The notes beneath the pieces are model-generated. The model ran no database searches. It saw nothing but the letters and a program-made list of their open reading frames with translations, and had not been told where the DNA came from. Positions 1-6,107 of a stretch of DNA of 7,040 bases are shown here, piece by piece. The stretch spans positions 1 through 7,040 of the forward strand of contig DASZCR010000360.1 in assembly GCA_035942915.1 (NCBI GenBank). The letters run 5' to 3'. The position numbers and the translations under genes are program-made. The stretch's first letter is position 1. Each line of letters begins with the position of its first letter. The DNA comes from DASZCR01 sp035942915. Lineage in GTDB: Bacteria > Acidobacteriota > Blastocatellia > Pyrinomonadales > Pyrinomonadaceae.

Positions 1-46
1 GAGTTTCACGCTGGCGACGCTCAGACGCTCAAGGGAGGCGATGCTC

Positions 47-676
47 TTAGAGTAAGTCTGTGTTGAGTGTCCGAAGTGTTTTTTGTAACTCTTGGCGTGT
101 GATAACGCCTTCGCGGATGAGACGCGCGGCGTCGCCCGTGATGTCGAGGACGGTGGAGGGACTATCGGTGCGAGCCTCGCCCCCGTCGAGTATCAGTTCG
201 ATGCCGTGCGGAAAGTAACGCGCGACCTCTGCGGCCGTGCGCGCGGGCGGCTGTCCGGCCGGGTTGGCGCTCGTGGCCGTCAGCGCACCGCCGCATGCGC
301 CGACGAGCGCGCGCACCTCTGCATCGTCCGGCAGGCGTATGCCGATAGTCCTCGTCCCGGCCGTCAACTCGTCAGGCACTTCCACGCGCGCGCGCACGAC
401 CAGCGTCAGCGCGCCCGGCCAATGGCTCGCGGCCAACGCGTCGAGCAGACGCGCCTCTCCGTCGAGGAAACGCGCGACCTGTGCGGCGTCCGAGATGACG
501 ACGAGAATCGGCTTCCCTTCATCGCGCCCTTTGAGGGCCTTGAGCGCGCCGAGCGCCGCCCGATTGAACGGGTCAACGCCGAGGCCGTAGAATGTGTCCG
601 TGCGAAACGCGACGATGCCGCCACGCGCGACGGCCTGTGCGGCCTGCTTGTGAGACTGTATGTTGTCCTGTCGGAT
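47..676 (-). CDS. tsaC: Threonylcarbamoyl-AMP synthase, TsaC/YrdC family, with an apparent ATC start
   Basis: This family makes L-threonylcarbamoyl-adenylate from threonine, bicarbonate and ATP in the cytoplasm, the first step of N6-threonylcarbamoyladenosine formation at position 37 of ANN-decoding tRNAs. Motifs run in family order: GGIVAF then RTDTFYGLG (residues 19-33), KGRDEGKPI (49-57), HWPGALTLVV (85-94), TIGIRLP (110-116), TATSANPAGQP (133-143) and STVLD (174-178). At about 209 residues it is the short TsaC form without the C-terminal Sua5 domain. An Arg replaces the usual Pro before TDT. An annotation limited to ATG/GTG/TTG would begin at the TTG at 436, which would delete the catalytic N-terminal half. 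The frame stays open up to a TAA at 689-691. An AAGGAG overlaps that stop, and eight bases after it comes ATC (674-676), the only sensible start; ATA at 659-661 is a poorer alternative. The family assignment is firm, the exact start less so. Confidence 0.9.
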   Translation of the reverse strand: MRQDNIQSHKQAAQAVARGGIVAFRTDTFYGLGVDPFNRAALGALKALKGRDEGKPILVVISDAAQVARFLDGEARLLDALAASHWPGALTLVVRARVEVPDELTAGTRTIGIRLPDDAEVRALVGACGGALTATSANPAGQPPARTAAEVARYFPHGIELILDGGEARTDSPSTVLDITGDAARLIREGVITRQELQKTLRTLNTDLL

Positions 677-734
677 GTCGGTATCTCCTTACGATGTGCG
701 TCTATTTTAATCTAAGGCCGGGAGAACGAAAAAG
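677..734. promoter_or_regulatory. Divergent promoter region between the tsaC-like gene and the B2 protease gene
   Basis: This 58-base gap is the only space for promoters of two genes pointing away from each other. It is much more AT-rich than its surroundings. Around 703-711 it holds an AT-rich core that reads TATTTTAAT on the plus strand and gives a TAAAAT-like -10 on the minus strand. No convincing -35 box was found for either direction. A GGGAG element about 10 bases before the ATG at 735 can serve as the plus-strand ribosome binding site. The promoter call rests on position and composition. Confidence 0.4.
683..691 (-). promoter_or_regulatory. Ribosome binding site of the TsaC-family gene
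   Basis: On the minus strand the sequence TAAGGAGAT contains a full AAGGAG Shine-Dalgarno element. The next eight bases lead to ATC, in the frame of the TsaC homologue. This element decides the start, because no ATG, GTG or TTG lies in frame between the upstream stop codon and the middle of the gene. Confidence 0.6.
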
Positions 735-1199
735 ATGAGCGGCGAGCGTGCAGGATTCCTGACGCGTGGCGCACGCGCGGCGCGTTTCGCTCTGCGCGAG
801 CCTAGCTCGGCGCTGCTCGTCGTCAGGATGGCCGCGTGGGTTATGGCGTTGACCTGTCTGGCGCACGCGCTCCCGCTCCCGCGCGTGATGCGTATCATGA
901 CGCCGCTTACGCGGCGCAAGCCTGCGGCAGACCCTTTGGAGGTGCAACAGCGGCTCGCGCGTCTGCTCGACCTGCTGCTGGCGACGAACACTTTCGTCTT
1001 TACGCCGACCTGCTGGAAACGCGCGCCTGTCCTCTATCGCTTCCTCGCGCTCAACGGCATCGAGTCGCGCATCGTCTTCGGCGTGCGGAGAGACGGCGAG
1101 CGACTGTTCGACGGCCACGCGTGGCTCGAATCCGGCGGCGAGCCGCTCCTCGAAGCGCATCCGCCCGTCTACACCGTCACCTTCTCCTTCCCTTCCTGA
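735..1199 (+). CDS. Stand-alone lasso-peptide B2-type transglutaminase-like cysteine protease
   Basis: The 154-residue protein matches the McjB C-terminal/B2 fold (Transglut_core3 type), whose characterised members remove the leader from lasso-peptide precursors. The N-terminal part (about 25-60) is hydrophobic and basic, as is common in this family. The core holds TCWKRAPVLYRFLALNGI (92-109) with the presumed nucleophile Cys93, then GHAWLE with His128. In McjB the third catalytic residue is an Asp 12 residues after the His; here that position is Glu140. A GGGAG upstream supports the ATG at 735. The gene stands alone, divergent from the tsaC homologue and convergent with a lamin-tail gene; no lasso cyclase (asparagine-synthetase-like) is visible. 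Genomic homologues of this type often lie outside complete lasso clusters, so leader-peptidase activity is an inference. The family call is good. Confidence 0.8.
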   Translation: MSGERAGFLTRGARAARFALREPSSALLVVRMAAWVMALTCLAHALPLPRVMRIMTPLTRRKPAADPLEVQQRLARLLDLLLATNTFVFTPTCWKRAPVLYRFLALNGIESRIVFGVRRDGERLFDGHAWLESGGEPLLEAHPPVYTVTFSFPS

Positions 1200-1214
1200 A
1201 CCAAACTTCAACGC

Positions 1215-1260
1215 AAAAAGCCCGTGCGCGCGTTCGTCCTCAGACGTGAGCGCGCGCACG
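1215..1260 (-). terminator. Rho-independent terminator of the lamin-tail gene
   Basis: A perfect 10-bp inverted repeat (CGTGCGCGCG at 1223-1232 and its complement at 1251-1260) encloses an 18-base loop that can extend the stem slightly. On the minus strand the hairpin is followed by GGGCTTTTTG, the T run lying opposite 1215-1219. It starts about 30 bases after the stop codon of the lamin-tail gene. There is no T run after the hairpin on the plus strand, so I assign it to the minus strand only, although the stem also sits in the 3' region of the convergent protease gene. Confidence 0.75.
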
Positions 1261-1290
1261 AGCGTCGAAAGGCTGTCTGCTTTCGTGAGA

Positions 1291-3024
1291 CTACGGAAGC
1301 GCCTCGATATTGATATAGAACTTGAAGCTGCCCGTCTGCTGAAGTCCCAACAGGAAGCGCAGGTTGATGCTCGCGCCGGGCGCGAGCGGCGTTGCCAGCG
1401 TGATGGTTCCGGCCGAGAGCGACGAGTTGAAGCCGCCGCCGTTCGGTTGAGAGGGCGGCTCTTCCAGCGTCGTCCCGCGCACCGTCACGGTGCAAGGCGT
1501 CGTGCCGCCGGGACAGGTCGCAGGGTCGTTGATACCGCCGACAACCACATCCGTCGAAGTCCTCGGCCGCATGTCGGCGATGCCGGAAGGCGCGGGGAAG
1601 GTCGTGATGTCAATGACGCGGAAGCGCAGGCGGGTGACGTTGGCTCCCGTGTTGTTCGTGTAGCGACGACGAATGTCGAGCGTGCCGAACGTCGAATTGT
1701 TGGCCGGGTCGGACGTGGTGTCGCGCACGCGGTTGGGCGGCGAAGAGGCGGCAACCGTCGCATCGAGCGACGCGCCCGGAAGCAACGCGTTGCGCTGGAT
1801 GGGCGAGGAGAGATTCTCCGGCCCCGGTGCTCCGAGACGTTGACCTGCACCGGCCGAAGTGCCGTTGGTATCGACGAAGACGAAGTCCGCAGCGTTGTTG
1901 TTCGTATCCTTAGGCAGACCGTTCTGCGGGCAAGTGCCGAAGGTTGTGATGCTGCCTCCCTTGCCGCACAGGTCGCGGTAGAAGGAATAATCAATCGAGA
2001 AGGGTGTCAGCGCCGGATAGCCCGTGCCTTCCTTGTAGAGCGTGTTGGCTTCTGAGGTTGAGCCGACCGCGTCGAGACGGTTCGCCAGCGTGAAGTTGGC
2101 CGGGTTAGCCGTGCTGAAAAGCGCGATGCCTGCGTTATCCGGGATGTCTGTCGTGTAGGTGGCATCGCCTGTCGCGGTCGTCCCGTTACCGGCCGGATAA
2201 GCGGCGAGCGAGTAGCCGACCGAGTTGACGCCGAGATAATGCCCGCGCGCAGGAATCACCGTGCCGTTCGGGATGGTGAAGCGCGTGACGCCGTTCGAGG
2301 CCGCCAGCGCGAAGCCCGCCGAGCCGTCGAAAGCGTTGACCGTCACGTCCGAATCGCTGTTGTTGTAGATTTCGACGAACTCGTCATTTGCGCCGTTCGG
2401 CCCGCGCACGCGGAACTCGGAGATGATGAGCGGCGTTGCGGGCGGCGCGACGACGTTGTACTGGAACGTCGTGGCACAGCCGGTCGTCGAATCTGTGCAA
2501 CTGAAGCATCCCGTACAGGTGCCGCTATTGGAGAAGACTTCGGGGCCGCCGCCTGAATGCCATGCGCCGATGATGTACTTGACGGTTGTGCCCGCCGGTT
2601 GCGGCGGGATAGCGCCGACCGCCACGTCAACAATCTGACAGCCCTGTGTCTGGTCGGAGTAGGTCGAGTTGTAGCTGGCGACGGCGACCTGCGTCGTCCC
2701 CAAAGGCGTGCCGAAAGAGCCGGAAGGGTTCGAGCCGTCGGTCGTGTAGTAGACGCGTAACTGATTGGTGAAGAACTGAAACTCGATTTTGAAGTGCAGC
2801 GTGTAGGTTTCGGGCGAGAAAATCTGGAAACCGGCCGCGCCGCTGCGGTCTGTGTTCTCGACGTAGCGACCGGCAGAGGTGTCCGTCCCGCCGCTCGGAC
2901 AGGTTGGTGTGGCGACGAAGTTCGCGGTCTGTTCGTGATAGACGAAGTTGGCCGTCGCGAAGGCGTTCGACGAGCAGAGGCTGACGAGCGCGCAGGTCGC
3001 AACGGTCAGCAAGAACTTACGCAT
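1291..3024 (-). CDS. Secreted lamin-tail-domain (LTD) protein
   Basis: This 577-residue protein is exported: residues 1-24 form a signal peptide (basic MRK, hydrophobic core, AFA cleavage motif). Residues about 25-190 are beta-rich. They contain VYYTTDGSNPSG (91-102), which resembles the bacterial chitobiase-C-terminal/Ig-like pattern, and a tight cysteine group (Cys170, 173, 176, 183). A lamin-tail domain follows at about 198-400, opening with PLIISEFRVRGPNGANDEFVEIYN, typical of this Ig-like fold in bacterial surface and secreted proteins. The C-terminal part (about 410-577) is another beta-rich segment without a domain I can name. The start is well placed: AAGGAG lies seven bases before the ATG. 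The gene is monocistronic, flanked by its own upstream region and a terminator. Function is unknown; LTDs in bacteria are usually adhesive or accessory modules. No catalytic motif is visible. Confidence 0.85.
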   Translation of the reverse strand: MRKFLLTVATCALVSLCSSNAFATANFVYHEQTANFVATPTCPSGGTDTSAGRYVENTDRSGAAGFQIFSPETYTLHFKIEFQFFTNQLRVYYTTDGSNPSGSFGTPLGTTQVAVASYNSTYSDQTQGCQIVDVAVGAIPPQPAGTTVKYIIGAWHSGGGPEVFSNSGTCTGCFSCTDSTTGCATTFQYNVVAPPATPLIISEFRVRGPNGANDEFVEIYNNSDSDVTVNAFDGSAGFALAASNGVTRFTIPNGTVIPARGHYLGVNSVGYSLAAYPAGNGTTATGDATYTTDIPDNAGIALFSTANPANFTLANRLDAVGSTSEANTLYKEGTGYPALTPFSIDYSFYRDLCGKGGSITTFGTCPQNGLPKDTNNNAADFVFVDTNGTSAGAGQRLGAPGPENLSSPIQRNALLPGASLDATVAASSPPNRVRDTTSDPANNSTFGTLDIRRRYTNNTGANVTRLRFRVIDITTFPAPSGIADMRPRTSTDVVVGGINDPATCPGGTTPCTVTVRGTTLEEPPSQPNGGGFNSSLSAGTITLATPLAPGASINLRFLLGLQQTGSFKFYINIEALP

Positions 3025-3239
3025 AGGGAGTCTCCTTGTGGAAAGTTGGAAGGCAATGATGTCGGCGTTCGAGTCGCGACAAGATAATGTTATCGTTTGC
3101 TCACAACGCTACTACGCAGCCGGTATAGACGTGCAACAATTCAAAGCAAGTAAGGTGTATTGGTCACCGCCGCAGGATACGGCTCGCAGGCAGGAAACCT
3201 TCAGGGCGACGTGGAATTTAACACGCCGCTTGATTGTCG
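3025..3239. other. Intergenic region upstream of the lamin-tail gene, with a short palindrome
   Basis: This 215-base gap has clearly lower GC than the genes on either side. It lies after the HTTM gene and before the lamin-tail gene, both on the minus strand, so it should hold the lamin-tail promoter. It contains a 12-base perfect palindrome-like element, GATAATGTTATC (3083-3094), which could be an operator. Nearby on the minus strand are weak promoter-like words (GTTGTG, TATCTT) with poor spacing. No good terminator for the upstream five-gene run was found: there is a weak bulged hairpin near 3205-3225 but no T tract. One short plus-strand reading frame crosses the region but is not supported. 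Confidence 0.4.
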
Positions 3240-4127
3240 TCAAAGATGGCTTCGTCGCCCTTTCAGACGGCGCACAAACGCAGGCCAATCGACGAAGACG
3301 AGATACATCGCCAGTTGATGCGGGAAGAAAATGTTCATCAAGACGAGCGTCGAGAGATGAAACAGGACGCCCGCTCCCAACAACCACCAGCGCGCCCTCC
3401 GCGACCAGACGGCCAACGGGAACAGCAGTTCCCACGCGAGCACCAATCCGACGGCCATCGGCGTCAAACTCAAAAACTCCGGCAGCCTGAAGGCCAGACG
3501 AAACTGCGTCTCGTGCAGGTTGTCGAGCGAGTTGACGATGGCGAGCACAGGCAGCGTGTCTGCGCTCAGGTAGTCGAGGCCGCGCACGCGCAGTTTGATG
3601 AGAGCCGAGCTGAAATAGACCCATGCCAGCAGGACGCGCATCAGCAGTATCGGGTAGCCGTAAGCGAAGCCATCGGCGCGCCGCCGCGCACGCCCCTTCA
3701 GACTGTCGATAGAGAATCCGTCGCCGCAGGGCGTGAAGGCGAGGACGACCAGATAGTAGACACCGAGCATCTCGTCGTGATTGAAGTGGCCGAAGCTGCG
3801 CAGGAGTCCCTGATAAAAGAGGACGAGCAGCGCAGAGCTCTTCGTCGTGTACGGCGTCAGATACCCTGCGGCGCTCGCCGCCAGCGAGACCACCATCACG
3901 CATTGAAACGCGAACATGCCGCCCGGCGTGAGCAGTAGTTCGTAAACTTCCCAAGGGATTAACTGCATCGCGCCGGTCGGGCGCAGGATGGTGACGGGCA
4001 GGCGGCCGAGGTTTGAGAATGAGGTGAGCAGGACGGAGACGAGGAAGACGCCGTGAACGCACGCGCGCACCGCGCCGAGCGCCTCCGGCGTGAGAGGGAC
4101 GAAATCGTTTAGAGTTCGACGCGCCAC
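3240..4127 (-). CDS. HTTM-domain membrane protein, vitamin-K-dependent carboxylase-like
   Basis: The 295-residue protein is an integral membrane protein with about seven or eight hydrophobic helices (roughly 20-37, 68-90, 98-112, 119-135, 158-178, 222-242, 246-266, 268-284). It carries HTTM family landmarks: HFNHDEMLGVYYLVVLAF (114-131) followed by TPCGDGFSID (132-141), YFSSALIKL (171-179) with a conserved Lys178, and FFPHQLAMYLVFVDW (267-281). HTTM is the membrane domain shared with the vitamin-K-dependent gamma-carboxylase; the bacterial members are mostly uncharacterised, so carboxylation of Glu residues is not claimed here. The start is GTG and overlaps the preceding gene by 19 bases, with no clear Shine-Dalgarno, which suggests translational coupling. 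It is the last gene of the minus-strand run. A downstream GTG (residue 20) is a less likely start because it would cut into the first helix. Confidence 0.85.
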   Translation of the reverse strand: MARRTLNDFVPLTPEALGAVRACVHGVFLVSVLLTSFSNLGRLPVTILRPTGAMQLIPWEVYELLLTPGGMFAFQCVMVVSLAASAAGYLTPYTTKSSALLVLFYQGLLRSFGHFNHDEMLGVYYLVVLAFTPCGDGFSIDSLKGRARRRADGFAYGYPILLMRVLLAWVYFSSALIKLRVRGLDYLSADTLPVLAIVNSLDNLHETQFRLAFRLPEFLSLTPMAVGLVLAWELLFPLAVWSRRARWWLLGAGVLFHLSTLVLMNIFFPHQLAMYLVFVDWPAFVRRLKGRRSHL

Positions 4128-4672
4128 GTTTCAATCAACTTGTCGTAATCGCCGTAGCGTTGCCCGTCCCACTCGAAAGCGTCAACGCGTAGCGCCTTGA
4201 GCCTGCGGCCGTCTTGTGCGGGGAGGCGCGAGTTGTAGATTGCGCCCCACGCGCGCAGCAACGCCGACATCCGTATCCCACGCGGCAGACGCTCGACGCC
4301 GCCGAACAACTCCGACAGTTTCGCGTTGTCCAGGTGCGGCCTTCGTATCTTGAAACTCGCGTTGGCGTCCACGAAAGCGACCATGCCCCAGTTGAGCGAC
4401 GAGAGCGCGTCGGTCAACTCCGACGCGCGCACCTCGACCGTCTCGCCCGTCTGCGTCTCGCCGCTCAATCTGTAATAAGTGAACGCCTGTCGCTGGCCGC
4501 CGGTCATCATCGTCCACGCGGTCACGGGATAGGTACTTTTGAGCAGGACGAAGGAGACGAGGAGCGGCAGGCAGACGGCGACGGTAAGAGCGACGTAGCG
4601 TGCGCGGAGGCCGCGCACATCTGGCGCGTCGGCGCTCTCATCTGCACGTCGGTCGGCGGAGGGAGTTGTCAT
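4109..4672 (-). CDS. Single-pass membrane protein of unknown function, partner of the HTTM protein
   Basis: I do not recognise a named family. From the ATG at 4672 it is 187 residues: a charged N-terminus (about 1-24), one transmembrane helix (about 26-44) with VALTVAVCLPLLVSFVLL, then a soluble domain of about 140 residues. After the helix comes YPVTAWTMMTGG and a beta-like stretch, which loosely recalls the small membrane proteins found beside HTTM genes in other bacteria. The resemblance is weak and is an inference. The stop codon lies inside the HTTM reading frame (19-base overlap), strong evidence of coupled expression and a shared job. The GTG at 4702 would add ten residues and leave only 14 bases after the pqqD-like gene; neither start has a good ribosome binding site. 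No catalytic motif or lipobox is visible. Confidence 0.75.
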   Translation of the reverse strand: MTTPSADRRADESADAPDVRGLRARYVALTVAVCLPLLVSFVLLKSTYPVTAWTMMTGGQRQAFTYYRLSGETQTGETVEVRASELTDALSSLNWGMVAFVDANASFKIRRPHLDNAKLSELFGGVERLPRGIRMSALLRAWGAIYNSRLPAQDGRRLKALRVDAFEWDGQRYGDYDKLIETWRVEL

Positions 4673-4716
4673 CTCGTGCGCAGGAAGGCGCGTCGCACGC
4701 ACGACGGGCGCACGCG

Positions 4717-4989
4717 CTAACTTTGGACGACGAGTTTATTCGACTGAAAACTACGCAGGAGTTTCTCGACGCTCTCGGTCGCGTGCTCACGCGTCACGTC
4801 ATAGACGGCCGTCAGTTCTTCGACGACTTCGCGCGTGCTCTTGCCCTGTTCGAGCGCGCGCCAGACGAGCGCCGCCGTCTCGTTCAACTGATAATACCGC
4901 TTCGTGTTGAGGTCGACGAGAACGCCCTCGCCGTCGTCGAACTCTGTGAAGACGATGTGATTGTGCGGAGTCACCCGAATGTCATCCAT
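4717..4989 (-). CDS. PqqD-family peptide-binding protein (RiPP recognition element)
   Basis: The 90-residue protein has the PqqD fold pattern: a beta-rich N-terminus with GEGVLVDLNTKRYYQLNETA (21-39), the family's LD...YY.LN signature, then helices with VWRALEQGKSTREVVEEL (42-59) and a C-terminal helix ending in NKLVV. PqqD domains bind precursor or leader peptides and deliver them to a modifying enzyme, in PQQ synthesis to the radical SAM enzyme PqqE, and as the B1 protein in lasso-peptide clusters. Here it follows a radical SAM gene by 42 bases, so it probably serves that enzyme. No precursor peptide is visible nearby. The ATG at 4989 has only a weak upstream ribosome binding site. This gene is not assigned to PQQ synthesis because no other PQQ genes are present. 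Confidence 0.88.
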   Translation of the reverse strand: MDDIRVTPHNHIVFTEFDDGEGVLVDLNTKRYYQLNETAALVWRALEQGKSTREVVEELTAVYDVTREHATESVEKLLRSFQSNKLVVQS

Positions 4990-5031
4990 TGTATCGGTCG
5001 TCGTGTAGCTGTGTTCGTCTGCGAGCGATGC

Positions 5032-6105
5032 CTACAGGGTCGTGCTGAGCACGGGCAGCGCGCGCGAGTTGCGCGCAGACGCGGCGCGCCAGGGCATCTT
5101 GCCGAAGTCGTTCATACAGAGCAGGCAGGGCGACGCCGTGTAGAGGTCTGCTTCCACGCCGCTGGCGGCCAGCGCGGAGAGCGCCTCACGGCGGCGCGCG
5201 AGTTGTTCTTCGACGACGCGCTTCAGCCGTGCATAGCCCTCTGCGAAGTCTTCGCGCGCGAGGTCTGCAACCACGTCCGGCTCGTCTTTGGTTGCGCCGC
5301 GAAACCCTGAGATGTTGCAGCAGAGCGAGAGTCGCCCACGGTAATCGACGTTGGCCGTCAGACCGAGCAGCGCGTTGCAGGGCGGCGCGGGGTCTGTGTT
5401 GGCGTAACCCACGTCGATGGAAATCTTCATCTTGAAGATGGAGCGCAGCGTGGCTATCTCCTCCTCAGCATAGCGCCGTTCGGCGAGAGTCATCGCCGAC
5501 TCGTCGAACGCGCCGGAAGTCGGGAGCGTGTGCGCGAAGCTCAGGGCGTCGGCGCCGAGACGCGCGGCGAGCAGGGCTATCTGCTCCAACTGCGGCACCA
5601 CGTCGCGGCGCAGCATGACTTTGACATGGAACTTGATGCCGCCCGCGCGGCAGCGTGCGAAGGCGCTGATGAGACGATTGAAAGAGCCTTCGCCGCGCCA
5701 ACCGTCATGCGCCTCGCGCGTCGCGCCGTCGAGGCTGAAGGCTACGTGGTCGATGGTCGCGCGGTTGGCCGCCAGCGTCGGCCAGACACGCTGAAAGTGC
5801 CAGCCGTTGGTCACGAAACTGGCCGTCAGTCCTTCATCGCGCACAGCCTCGATGACTTCGTTGAACTTCGGATGCAGCGTCGTTTCGCCGCCCGTGAAAG
5901 AGACGTGACGGATGCCCGCGCACTCGCGCGCTTCTCTGAGGATGCGACGCAGCAGGTCGATGGGGAGATGGCTGGCGCGCGTGTGATAGAGCGCGTCCTC
6001 GTCGCGCAGACAGTAGCTGCAATGCAGATTGCAGATGTTCGTCAGCTCGACGATGAGCCACGACAGCGTAGCGGAAGGCTGTGCAATGTCTGGCGCAGTC
6101 TTCAT
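5032..6105 (-). CDS. Radical SAM enzyme with C-terminal SPASM/twitch-like cysteines
   Basis: Radical SAM enzymes cleave S-adenosylmethionine reductively to make a 5'-deoxyadenosyl radical. The 357-residue protein has the CX3CX2C motif that binds the catalytic 4Fe-4S cluster in TNICNLHCSYCLRDE (Cys25, 29, 32), and the SAM-binding GGE in FTGGETTLHP (70-79). The barrel continues through FVTNGW and VAFSLDGATREAHD. The C-terminal part adds Cys243, Cys262-Cys263 within YRGRLSLCCNISGF, and CLLC (327-330), compatible with an auxiliary cluster, but fewer cysteines than a full SPASM domain. The frame opens far upstream, but the real start is the ATG pair at 6108/6105, which overlaps the stop of the kinase-like gene (TGATGATG). 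AAAGG sits seven bases before the second ATG, so I use that one. The adjacent PqqD gene makes a peptide-modifying role likely; the actual reaction is unknown. Confidence 0.87.
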   Translation of the reverse strand: MKTAPDIAQPSATLSWLIVELTNICNLHCSYCLRDEDALYHTRASHLPIDLLRRILREARECAGIRHVSFTGGETTLHPKFNEVIEAVRDEGLTASFVTNGWHFQRVWPTLAANRATIDHVAFSLDGATREAHDGWRGEGSFNRLISAFARCRAGGIKFHVKVMLRRDVVPQLEQIALLAARLGADALSFAHTLPTSGAFDESAMTLAERRYAEEEIATLRSIFKMKISIDVGYANTDPAPPCNALLGLTANVDYRGRLSLCCNISGFRGATKDEPDVVADLAREDFAEGYARLKRVVEEQLARRREALSALAASGVEADLYTASPCLLCMNDFGKMPWRAASARNSRALPVLSTTL

Positions 6106-6107
6106 CA

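Noticed and set aside
1..46. Possible start of another minus-strand gene after the TsaC stop
   Set aside because: A short open frame runs to the window edge, but only about 15 codons are visible, with no good start or ribosome binding site.
92..715. Long plus-strand frame opposite the TsaC gene
   Set aside because: It is Arg-rich with no motif, and is a shadow of the minus-strand gene caused by high GC.
3048..3490. Plus-strand reading frame starting at tandem ATG codons near 3048, preceded by GGAAGG
   Set aside because: The intergenic part reads like a protein with a plausible ribosome binding site, but after 3240 the frame runs antisense through the HTTM gene with Arg/Pro/Ser-rich shadow composition. 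It has no recognisable motif.
4990..5031. Search for a precursor peptide between the radical SAM and pqqD genes
   Set aside because: The gap is only 42 bases and holds no start codon with a ribosome binding site, so no precursor peptide can be encoded there.
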